17,466 nt of DNA from an uncultured Desulfuromonas sp. GTDB lineage: Bacteria; Desulfobacterota; Desulfuromonadia; Desulfuromonadales; Trichloromonadaceae. Made by a program: the position numbers and the translations under genes. Within the stretch, counting starts at the first letter, position 1. The number at the start of each line of letters is the position of its first letter. The DNA lies in assembly GCA_937982495.1 (NCBI GenBank), contig CALJLX010000264.1, positions 1-17,466 of the forward strand. Direction: 5' to 3'. Positions 8,241 through 14,734 of the stretch are shown one piece after another. Below the pieces are notes generated by a model. It ran no database searches and had not been told where the DNA came from. It saw only the letters and a program-made list of their open reading frames with translations.

Positions 8241-9056
8241 ATGTTCAGCGGACTGTTCGCCGACTGGTTTGTGCCCGAGTCGCACGGGGTCGCCAACTAT
8301 GCCGAGCCGCGCGGAGTCGGGTTGCGGATTGAAGGACTGAGCAAATCCTTCGACGGCCGGGCCGTGCTGCGCGACATCCATCTCGATATCGCGGCGGGGG
8401 AGACCTTTTCCATCATCGGCCCCTCGGGCACCGGCAAGAGCGTGCTGCTCAAACATATCGTGCGCCTGATCGAGCCCGACGCGGGGTGCATCCGCATCGA
8501 CGGCGAGGATATCTTCGCCGCCGACAACGGCGTTTCGGGCTATCGCTACAGCATGGTCTTTCAGACCTCGGCGCTCTTCAACTCCCTGACCGTGGCCGAG
8601 AATGTCGGACTATGGCTGCGGGAAAAGCGGGTCTGTCCCGAAGCGCGCATCCGTGCCATTGTTTCGGAAAAGCTCGCCCTGGTCGGGTTGGAGGGGCACG
8701 AGGAAAAAGCCATCTCCGAACTTTCCGGGGGGATGAAGAAGCGGGTGGCCATCGCCCGCTCCCTGGCGATGAATCCGGATCTCATTCTTTATGACGAACC
8801 GACCGCCGAGCTCGATCCGATCACCTCCGACGAACTCGCCCAGGTGATCATGGATCTCAAGGCCAAGGTCAACCTCACCACGGTCATCGTCACCCATGAC
8901 CTGAGTTTCGCCCTGTATCTCTCCGATCGTATCGCCATGATCGACGGCGGCGAAATCGTCGCGGTCGGCACGCCGGATGAAATTAAAAACAGCGAAAATC
9001 CCGTGGTGCGGAAATTTCTTTACACCAACACCAAGGGGATCAAGGGAGACGTCTGA
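8241..9056 (+). CDS. mlaF: MlaF-family lipid ABC transporter ATPase
   Basis: This 271-residue ATPase drives the MlaE-type permease. Walker A GPSGTGKS is at 60-67, the Q-loop Gln at 108, the signature LSGGM at 161-165, Walker B LILYDEP at 181-187 and the switch His at 219. The sequence TAELDP after Walker B is typical of the Mla/Ttg2A group. About 27 residues precede the ABC core (FSGLFADWFVPESHG), somewhat longer than in E. coli MlaF. The ATG at 8241 has GGAGG four bases upstream and is preferred over the GTG at 8217 that overlaps the mlaE stop codon. It is 20 bp from mlaE and 2 bp from the MCE gene. Confidence 0.95.
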   Translation: MFSGLFADWFVPESHGVANYAEPRGVGLRIEGLSKSFDGRAVLRDIHLDIAAGETFSIIGPSGTGKSVLLKHIVRLIEPDAGCIRIDGEDIFAADNGVSGYRYSMVFQTSALFNSLTVAENVGLWLREKRVCPEARIRAIVSEKLALVGLEGHEEKAISELSGGMKKRVAIARSLAMNPDLILYDEPTAELDPITSDELAQVIMDLKAKVNLTTVIVTHDLSFALYLSDRIAMIDGGEIVAVGTPDEIKNSENPVVRKFLYTNTKGIKGDV

Positions 9057-9058
9057 CG

Positions 9059-10147
9059 ATGTCCATGTCGACCGAAAAACGGGTGGGAATCTTCTTTCTG
9101 CTGACGCTTTGCGTTCTCGCGGTGATGATCGAACTCGCCGAAGACTGGCGGCCCTTCAGCAAAAGCAAGGACTATCACACCTTTTTCCGGACGGCGGTGG
9201 GCCTCAAGCTTGGCGACCCGGTGCGCATGGCCGGGGTCGAAGTCGGTAAAATCCGGAATATTTCCATCGCCGATTCGCGCGTGCGCATCGATTTCAACAT
9301 TTCTGAAAGCATTGAAATCCGCGAGGATTCCGTCGCCGAGATCCGCCAGACCAATCTCTTGGGCGGACAGTTTCTCGGCCTGGAATTCGGCTCGCCGGAA
9401 CGGCCGCTCTTGCCATCGGGCAGTGCGCTGCCGTCGGTGGAGCGGGCCAACATCGACCAACTCATCACCAGTTTCGACCGCAACCAGGAGCGGGTTTTCG
9501 GCGAGATCGGCGCCCTGGTGGAAGATAGTCGCGATTCCATCGTCAACGCCTCGACCCGGCTGGAAAACATTCTGCTCAAGATCGACGAGGGCAGCGGCAG
9601 CCTCGGTCGCTTGGTCAATCACCCCGGATTGTATGACGATTTCAACGGCGTGTTGAGCGAACTCAAGACCCTGCTCGCCGGATTGCGCAACGGCGAAGGC
9701 ACTCTCGGTCGACTGATGACCGATCCGACCCTGCACGACGATGCCGTGCGGGTGGTGGCCGACCTGCGCGAGATTACCGACGGCCTGAAAAACGGGGAGG
9801 GGACCCTGGGCCGTCTGCTCACCGATGACCAGCTCTACGACCGGGCCAACGAAGCCGTCGCCCAGCTCGGCGAAGTGGCGACCAAGGCCAATAAGGGGAC
9901 CGGCTCCCTGGGCAAACTGGTCAACGACGAAGCCCTGTACAACGAAGTTCTCGCCAGCGTCGAGCGCATCAACAGCATCGCCGCCAAGATCGACCGGGGG
10001 GAAGGGAGCCTGGGGCGGCTGGTCAACGAGGACAGCCTCTACCGGGATGCCGTCACCACCTTGCGAAAAGTGGAGAAAGCGATGGACGGCATGAGCGATG
10101 CCGGTCCGGTGTCCGCCCTGGGAACGGTGGTCGGCACTCTGTTCTAG
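9059..10147 (+). CDS. mlaD: MlaD-like MCE protein with five 34-residue tail repeats
   Basis: This 362-residue protein is the substrate-binding MCE subunit of the lipid transporter, anchored in the inner membrane and facing the periplasm. Residues 9-27 form the membrane anchor. The MCE domain is about 38-115, with VGLKLGDPVRMAGVEVGKI and the NLLGGQFLGLEFG segment. Residues 130-174 are helical. The tail, 175-344, consists of five tandem units of exactly 34 residues, each with G-x-G-[ST]-L-G-[RK]-L near its start and LY or LH ten residues later. The end, 345-362, is Gly/Ala-rich and hydrophobic. The tail is much longer than in E. coli MlaD (about 183 residues) and could form an extended helical needle across the periplasm, as longer MCE proteins do. 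The ATG follows AGGGAG by 10 bases. Confidence 0.95.
   Translation: MSMSTEKRVGIFFLLTLCVLAVMIELAEDWRPFSKSKDYHTFFRTAVGLKLGDPVRMAGVEVGKIRNISIADSRVRIDFNISESIEIREDSVAEIRQTNLLGGQFLGLEFGSPERPLLPSGSALPSVERANIDQLITSFDRNQERVFGEIGALVEDSRDSIVNASTRLENILLKIDEGSGSLGRLVNHPGLYDDFNGVLSELKTLLAGLRNGEGTLGRLMTDPTLHDDAVRVVADLREITDGLKNGEGTLGRLLTDDQLYDRANEAVAQLGEVATKANKGTGSLGKLVNDEALYNEVLASVERINSIAAKIDRGEGSLGRLVNEDSLYRDAVTTLRKVEKAMDGMSDAGPVSALGTVVGTLF
9581..10090 (+). repeat. Five in-frame tandem 102-bp units encoding 34-residue repeats
   Basis: The units cover residues 175-208, 209-242, 243-276, 277-310 and 311-344 of the MCE protein. They begin IDEGSGSLGRL, LRNGEGTLGRL, LKNGEGTLGRL, ANKGTGSLGKL and IDRGEGSLGRL. 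All have the same length with no insertion or gap, while the DNA has diverged, so the repeat is old and held by selection on the protein rather than being a recent DNA expansion. Confidence 0.95.
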
Positions 10148-10148
10148 G

Positions 10149-10270
10149 AGGCTGATGAAAAACACCCATCTGCGGCGTTGTCCTCATCCCTCGTCAACGA
10201 CGTACCTTTCAGGTACGCCTTATTCCTCAGGATTTCGTCCGCCTTGCATCTGGGCATTTTTGATCAGCCT
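10149..10270. repeat. 122-bp imperfect palindromic element with 8-bp terminal inverted repeats
   Basis: The element starts one base after the MCE stop codon. Its ends are AGGCTGAT (10149-10156) and ATCAGCCT (10263-10270); the outer 25-base arms match at 20 positions when one is reverse-complemented. The centre is a perfect CGTACCT-TTC-AGGTACG hairpin (10201-10217), with further paired blocks GGCG/CGCC and ATCC/GGAT between. As RNA it would form one long hairpin. It could be a dispersed intergenic repeat or a miniature mobile element, and could act as a 3' stabiliser or attenuator for the lipid-transport mRNA. There is no T-run after it, so it is not a standard terminator. I recall similar repeats in Desulfuromonas-type genomes but cannot verify that here. 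Confidence 0.8.
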
Positions 10271-10493
10271 TGGAAAGCAAGCACCTGCTAGGCTGAGGGA
10301 AAACGTCCATTCGCGGCGGGACTCGGTTATATCCCCCGAGGCCGTTACGCGAAATAGCGGAAAGTTTAAGGCGGTGGCGGGCAGGACCCATGAAGAACCC
10401 TGCAATCAAGCCCTTCGCGCAAGATGTGCCGATTTTCATGTTTCTTGCATACACGATATTTTTTCGTCGTACTGATTTACGGGAGATTTCGTC
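10271..10493 (+). other. Non-coding leader region before the cytochrome operon
   Basis: No convincing gene lies here. Besides the diverged arm, it holds several possible RNA hairpins: TCAGCCT/AGGCTGA (10264-10270 with 10290-10296), CTCGG/CCGAG (10322-10326 with 10336-10340) and GCAGG/CCTGC (10381-10385 with 10399-10403). I looked for the conserved core of c-di-GMP (GEMM) riboswitches, common before cytochrome genes in this group, and did not see it. No strong sigma-70 or sigma-54 promoter was found. The RBS GGGAGA at 10481-10486 belongs to the cytochrome gene. Confidence 0.5.
10290..10318 (+). repeat. Diverged second copy of the left arm of the palindromic element
   Basis: These 29 bases match the left arm at 10149-10177 at 23 positions, including AGGCTGA, GAAAAC-like, CCAT and GCGGCG blocks, in the same orientation. 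A matching right arm is not clear downstream; only ATCAAGCCC at 10405-10413, at about the right distance, hints at one. It may be the remains of a second, tandem copy. Confidence 0.5.
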
Positions 10494-11480
10494 GTGATCG
10501 TTAAATTGCTTTTGCCCGCCTGTTTGCTGGCTGTCGTCGGGTGTTCCGATCTGCACCAGTTGCGGAGCGACAATCCGCTTCTGCCCATCCGCGAATACGA
10601 ACAAATGATCGTCGGCCGTCTCGACGCCGATTACGTCGGGGATGAAAACTGTCTCGGCAAATGTCATTCCCATCAACCGATTCACGACGATTTTCGCCGT
10701 TCGGTTCATGGCGAGCAGATCGCCAGCGATACCGGGCTGCCGCTGGTCAATTGCGAATCCTGCCACGGTCCCGGCAGCCTGGCGGTCAAGGATGTCGGCT
10801 CGAACAAAGAGGACAAGTGCAAATTCGAAACCCTGCTGCAACTGGAGCAGTTGCCCGCCCCGGCCCAATCCCTCATCTGCCTCAAATGCCACTCGGCTTC
10901 GTCGACCCCGGTCCTTACCTACTGGAACGCCGGTACCCACGCCAACAACGACGTCAGTTGTTTCGACTGTCACGCCCTGCATCTGGGCCCGCAGCAGAAG
11001 GTCAGCCGCAAGGAGATGGACGCCATGTGCTTCAAGTGCCATCCCGAGGTGCGAGCGGAGTTTGCCCAGTTTTCCCATCACCCCGTGCCCGAGCATAAAA
11101 TGGCCTGCATCGATTGCCATGAACCCCACGGCTCGGCTCAGGATCATCTGCTGCGCGGTCTGACCCGCAAGGACACCTGCACCCGCTGTCATATGGAATA
11201 CCAGGGGCCTTTCGTCTTCGAACATGCCGATCTCAACGAAAATTGCGGCAATTGCCACGCCTCCCACGGTTCGCCGAACCGGCCGCTGCTGAAGAGTTCC
11301 CAGCCCTTCCTCTGCATGCAGTGCCATTCCGGGCATCTCGGCGAGTTCGTGCCGTCCCTGGAAGAGAACAACGCCGCCATGAAGGGCGCGTTTTACAGCC
11401 GCTGCACCGATTGTCATTCGTCCATTCACGGCACCGATGTCCCGTCGTCCCGGGGCCGGGGCACCTTTATCGCCCGCTGA
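10494..11480 (+). CDS. Decahaem c-type cytochrome lipoprotein, MtrA/DmsE-like
   Basis: This 328-residue exported cytochrome has nine CXXCH haem sites (residues 87, 129, 156, 179, 205, 229, 251, 274, 304) and one unusual CX3CH (C53-L-G-K-C57-H58) where the first haem of this family is expected. That gives ten likely haems, as in MtrA and DmsE, which carry electrons through an outer-membrane barrel. The signal peptide ends in a lipobox (AVVGC, lipidated C17), so it is probably a lipoprotein. Paired motifs such as HEPHGS and HASHGS supply distal His ligands. The GTG start at 10494 follows GGGAGA by 7 bases. The MtrB-like barrel gene follows after 24 bp, supporting a porin-cytochrome complex. The terminal electron acceptor is not evident. 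Confidence 0.93.
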   Translation: MIVKLLLPACLLAVVGCSDLHQLRSDNPLLPIREYEQMIVGRLDADYVGDENCLGKCHSHQPIHDDFRRSVHGEQIASDTGLPLVNCESCHGPGSLAVKDVGSNKEDKCKFETLLQLEQLPAPAQSLICLKCHSASSTPVLTYWNAGTHANNDVSCFDCHALHLGPQQKVSRKEMDAMCFKCHPEVRAEFAQFSHHPVPEHKMACIDCHEPHGSAQDHLLRGLTRKDTCTRCHMEYQGPFVFEHADLNENCGNCHASHGSPNRPLLKSSQPFLCMQCHSGHLGEFVPSLEENNAAMKGAFYSRCTDCHSSIHGTDVPSSRGRGTFIAR

Positions 11481-11504
11481 TCGAGACTAGTACAGGAGTT
11501 CGCT

Positions 11505-13547
11505 GTGAAGATCATCAGATCGGCCTTTTTTCTTTCCTTGAGCCTGCTCTTCTGCTCCCTTGCCGGACTGCCGACCTTGGCGGCGGAAGCCGGCGCGAGC
11601 GATCCCACCTTGCGATCCTCTCGCATTTCCCTGGGCTATCGCGCGGTCGATGTCCAGGATCAGGCTCGCCGCGCCGCCCAGTACACCCTCTTCGATTCGG
11701 GGGCGACGGCGGCGGCGGAGATCAAGTATCTCAACCCCAGCCTGCGTTTCATGATTGCGGGGGAATACCTCAACGACAGCGATTACCTGCTGGAAACCGA
11801 TCTCGATTATCGCGGGCTGGTGCGGTTGCACGCGTCCACGGAAAAGCTCTACCATCATCTCGATTATATTTCCTACGACCGCCCCGATGCCGTCGGCACC
11901 ACCCTGAGTGAAGAGGGGCTCGAACAGGTCGAAGTCCGCTTCAACGACCGTTCCCCCGGGGAAACGGCCGCTCTCCAAGTCGGCATCGACAAGGTCAACT
12001 TGCGGACCAAGCTTCCCGCCTACCCCGTGCATCTGAATCTCGGCTACTGGCGTCTGCAACGCTCCGGACACCAGCAACTGCGTTATCTCAACGAAGACTG
12101 CACCGCCTGCCATCTGGAGAGCAAGCGGCGGAAAGTCGACCGGGTCACCGAGGAAGTGACCCTGGGGCTTGATGCCCATGTCGGCTATGTCAATGTGGCC
12201 GTCGAGCAGCTCTTTCGCGAGTTTCGCGATCGGGAAGCCGTCCCCTTCGACAGCTTCGGCGCCATCGGGGAAGACGGTTTCGATTTGCGCGTCGCCGGCG
12301 ACTACCGGCACGACGCCGTTCCCGATTCCCGCCTGACCGCCACGACCTTCAAGATCAGCACCTCTCCCTCGGGCGGCCTCAACGCGGCGGCCGGGTACAC
12401 CTTGGGCAAAAAGGAAAACCTTTCCCGTCTTGCCGATGTTTCGCCGGTCGAAGCGGAAACGGATTTTCACAAGGCGGCGGCCGATCTCACCCTGACCCCC
12501 CGGCCCGAGATCACCTTCAATTTCCGTTATCGCATGCTCGATCAGGAGAGCAGCAGCCCGGCGCAACTGCTGGTGGGTGGACTGCCGGGGGATGGAATCG
12601 TCGCCACTCGTCAGAACATGGACCTGACCCGGGCCAGTTATTTCGGCAAACTCTCCTGGCGTCCCGTCCGCCTGTTGACGCTGATGGGGGAATTCGAGCA
12701 TCGCGATATCCATCGCGATCGGACCGGGGAGTTTTACGATCCCGCCAACCCCTATTACGATCCCCTCTGGGAGTTGCCCGAGGACGAACGGAGCAACCGC
12801 TTCCGAGCGAGCCTTATCGCCCGGCCCCTCGGCGACCCGCGACTGAAGTTCAATAGCTGGTATGAGTTTCAGACTTCCGATGATCCCGCCTACGGCGCTT
12901 CCCTGGAAGAACGCCATCGCCTCTATGCCGGAGTGGCGTGGAATCCCACGGATCGCTTCGGCGCCACCGCCAATATCCGGCTGACCGACGGACGCAACAG
13001 CAACTTCGCCCGCTCCGGCTGGAACAGGCCGTTCGACCGCCGGCAACAGCAGGAAGATTTCACCGCCGGTTTCTGGGCTCAGCTCACCGACAGCGTCAAC
13101 GCCAATCTCTATTACGGCTTTCTTCGTTCCGATCTGCGCCAGGATCTGACCTACGGCATCGGCGCCGAGGACGACAACAGCCTTTTCGACACCGATGTCG
13201 ACTACCGGCAGCGGGTCCACACCCTGACGTTTTCCACCGGCTGGCAGCTGCGGGAACGGTTGCGGACGCTCTTTGAAGCGCGCTATATCCGCTCCCGGTC
13301 GTATTTCAATCCCGGATTCCCGCCGGAGAACCTGCCCAATGTCGGCGATGTCGATACCGCCGATCTACGCGCGCTGAGCGAACTGGAAATCGTGCAGATG
13401 GGGCTGGGGCTGGGGCTGGAATGGACCCTGGCGGAAGACTGGAGTTGCTCGGCCCGTTTCTCCCATGACGATTACGAAGACCGGAACAACAGCTATTTCG
13501 ATGGAGCGGCCCAGTTGTATATGCTCAGCGTCGCCCGCTCCTGGTAG
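11505..13547 (+). CDS. MtrB/PioB-like outer-membrane beta-barrel protein with an internal CXXCH
   Basis: This 680-residue protein is the likely porin sheath of the conduit, close in size to MtrB (about 697). It has a signal peptide (1-27, cleaved near LAA-EA), many alternating beta-strands with aromatic belts and Asp/Asn/Gly turns, and ends with Trp in LSVARSW, a typical barrel-insertion signal. Unusually, residues 199-203 are CTACH, followed by LESK, in a region with the sequence YWRLQRSGHQQLRYL. MtrB has a CXXC near its N-terminus, but this motif is about 200 residues in and has the His of a haem site. It could bind haem or face the cytochrome. The GTG start follows CAGGAG by 6 bases. It lies in the operon between the cytochrome and binding-protein genes. 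Confidence 0.88.
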   Translation: MKIIRSAFFLSLSLLFCSLAGLPTLAAEAGASDPTLRSSRISLGYRAVDVQDQARRAAQYTLFDSGATAAAEIKYLNPSLRFMIAGEYLNDSDYLLETDLDYRGLVRLHASTEKLYHHLDYISYDRPDAVGTTLSEEGLEQVEVRFNDRSPGETAALQVGIDKVNLRTKLPAYPVHLNLGYWRLQRSGHQQLRYLNEDCTACHLESKRRKVDRVTEEVTLGLDAHVGYVNVAVEQLFREFRDREAVPFDSFGAIGEDGFDLRVAGDYRHDAVPDSRLTATTFKISTSPSGGLNAAAGYTLGKKENLSRLADVSPVEAETDFHKAAADLTLTPRPEITFNFRYRMLDQESSSPAQLLVGGLPGDGIVATRQNMDLTRASYFGKLSWRPVRLLTLMGEFEHRDIHRDRTGEFYDPANPYYDPLWELPEDERSNRFRASLIARPLGDPRLKFNSWYEFQTSDDPAYGASLEERHRLYAGVAWNPTDRFGATANIRLTDGRNSNFARSGWNRPFDRRQQQEDFTAGFWAQLTDSVNANLYYGFLRSDLRQDLTYGIGAEDDNSLFDTDVDYRQRVHTLTFSTGWQLRERLRTLFEARYIRSRSYFNPGFPPENLPNVGDVDTADLRALSELEIVQMGLGLGLEWTLAEDWSCSARFSHDDYEDRNNSYFDGAAQLYMLSVARSW

Positions 13548-13577
13548 TAGACCACGACCCCGATTAAGGTCTTTTTT

Positions 13578-14549
13578 GTGCGGATAACCCACGTTTTTTC
13601 ACGATTATTCATCTGTTGGCTGCTGTCGGTGTCGGCGTTTTTCGTCACCGCCGTCGATCCCGTCTGGGCCAAGGAGAAATCTTTTGTCGCGGTGATTATC
13701 ACCGGCGACCTCGAGCGCTATCGCCTGGCCCACGAAGCCTTTCTCGAAAAGGTGCGGCAGGCGGGGTTGGAACAGAGACTGGAAGTCTATGTCCAGACCC
13801 CCAACCCCGATACCATGTCCTGGACCAACAGTATCCGCAAGGCGGTGGGGATCGGCGCCGACGTCATCGTCACTTACGGCGCCCCGGCGACGCTGGTGGC
13901 CCGAAAAGAGGCGCGGGGGACGCCGGTCCTCTTCGGCGAAGTCTATGACCCGGCGGCCTTGGGCATTCTTCCGGAATCGAGCAAGAACCTCACCGGCTCC
14001 AGCGGCAAGACCCCCATGGAAACCCTGGTCAAGGCCTTTCGGGAAATTTTTCCCGTGCAAACCATCGGCGTCCTTTTCTCCTCGTCCGATGCCGGTTCGG
14101 TTTTGCAGGTACGCCGCCTCGGCGAGATTCTGTCCAAGTGCGGGGTATCGCTGGTGCCCAAGGACATTGCTGCCTCCGGGGAGATCGACCCGGCCCTCGC
14201 GGTCATGAGCGGTTCCGTCGACAGCCTCTTTGTCGCCGACAGCGCCGTTTTGCACCTGGGTCTTGGCCGCATCATGGCCTTTGCCGCGCGGGAAAACCTG
14301 CCGGTGATTTCCCAGATTCCCTCTCTTTGCGATCAGGGTGCGCTGATTTCCCTGGAAGCCGATCCTCAGGAACAGGGAGAGGTGGTGGCGGAGATGCTCG
14401 GGAAGATTCTTTCCGGGGTTTCTCCGGCGGAGATTGACCTGCACACGCCGCGCCGGGTCTCCCTGGTCATCAATCTGCAGGTCGCGCGCCGGCTCAATCT
14501 CAAAGTTCCCTTCCAGACCTTGGGCATGGCCACCCGGGTCATCCGCTAA
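13578..14549 (+). CDS. ABC transporter substrate-binding protein, TrpX-like family (ABC_sub_bind)
   Basis: This 323-residue periplasmic protein has a signal peptide (1-31, ending PVWA-KEK) and the two-lobed periplasmic-binding fold of the ABC_sub_bind family. Recognisable features are GADVIVTYGAPATLVARKE near 93-111, PVLFGEVYDP, NLTGSSGKTP at about 137-146, and the C-terminal VINLQVARRLNLKVP that many members share. Some relatives bind aromatic amino acids and normally sit with permease and ATPase genes; none is present here. It starts at GTG 13578, 8 bases after AAGG, only 30 bp past the barrel gene and before the terminator, so it is probably the last gene of the electron-conduit operon. 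It may sense or bind a ligand for the conduit, but the ligand is unknown. Confidence 0.88.
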   Translation: MRITHVFSRLFICWLLSVSAFFVTAVDPVWAKEKSFVAVIITGDLERYRLAHEAFLEKVRQAGLEQRLEVYVQTPNPDTMSWTNSIRKAVGIGADVIVTYGAPATLVARKEARGTPVLFGEVYDPAALGILPESSKNLTGSSGKTPMETLVKAFREIFPVQTIGVLFSSSDAGSVLQVRRLGEILSKCGVSLVPKDIAASGEIDPALAVMSGSVDSLFVADSAVLHLGLGRIMAFAARENLPVISQIPSLCDQGALISLEADPQEQGEVVAEMLGKILSGVSPAEIDLHTPRRVSLVINLQVARRLNLKVPFQTLGMATRVIR

Positions 14550-14602
14550 AAGGCAGAGGGTAAACGCCCTGCGCGGGGAATGCTGCTGCCTTTTTACTTT
14601 TT
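14548..14602 (+). terminator. Rho-independent terminator of the cytochrome-barrel operon
   Basis: The arm AAAAGGCAG (14548-14556) pairs with CTGCCTTTT (14586-14594), enclosing an inner AGGG/CCCT stem (14557-14560 with 14567-14570), and is followed by TTTTTACTTTTT. The stem overlaps the stop codon of the binding-protein gene. Confidence 0.75.
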
Positions 14603-14633
14603 ACCGTATACGGAATCCGCCGACACATTCCCG

Positions 14634-14663
14634 TTGACAAGCTTCTCGCAATGCTGATTTAAT
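14634..14663 (+). promoter_or_regulatory. Sigma-70 promoter of the aminotransferase gene
   Basis: A perfect TTGACA (14634-14639), 18-base spacer and TTTAAT (14658-14663, five of six consensus bases). The start would be near 14670, giving a leader of roughly 65 bases. It lies between the upstream terminator and the gene, so the gene is transcribed on its own. Confidence 0.8.
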
Positions 14664-14734
14664 TCCGGTTTGGCGCGGTTCGCCCCTTGCCCGCGACCGA
14701 TCATGGCCGGATACCACACCCCAGGAGGACAATG

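Noticed and set aside
10155..10475. Open frame of 106 codons with an RBS-like GGAGG, after the MCE gene
   Set aside because: Its first third is the palindromic repeat itself, the GGAGG is part of the MCE stop region, and the protein has no domain-like composition. It is better explained as chance reading through repeat DNA.
10271..10493. c-di-GMP (GEMM) or cobalamin riboswitch before the cytochrome gene
   Set aside because: The conserved core sequences of these aptamers were looked for and not found.
10227..11429. Minus-strand open frame of 400 codons opposite the cytochrome
   Set aside because: The plus strand carries ten haem motifs, a lipobox and an RBS; the antisense product resembles nothing known.
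11487..13220. Minus-strand open frame of 577 codons opposite the barrel protein
   Set aside because: Shadow of a gene with signal peptide, barrel C-terminus and operon context on the plus strand.
14672..14694. Sigma-54-like TGGCGCG...TTGC before the aminotransferase
   Set aside because: The distance between the GG and GC elements is too long for a -24/-12 promoter, and an excellent sigma-70 promoter lies just upstream.
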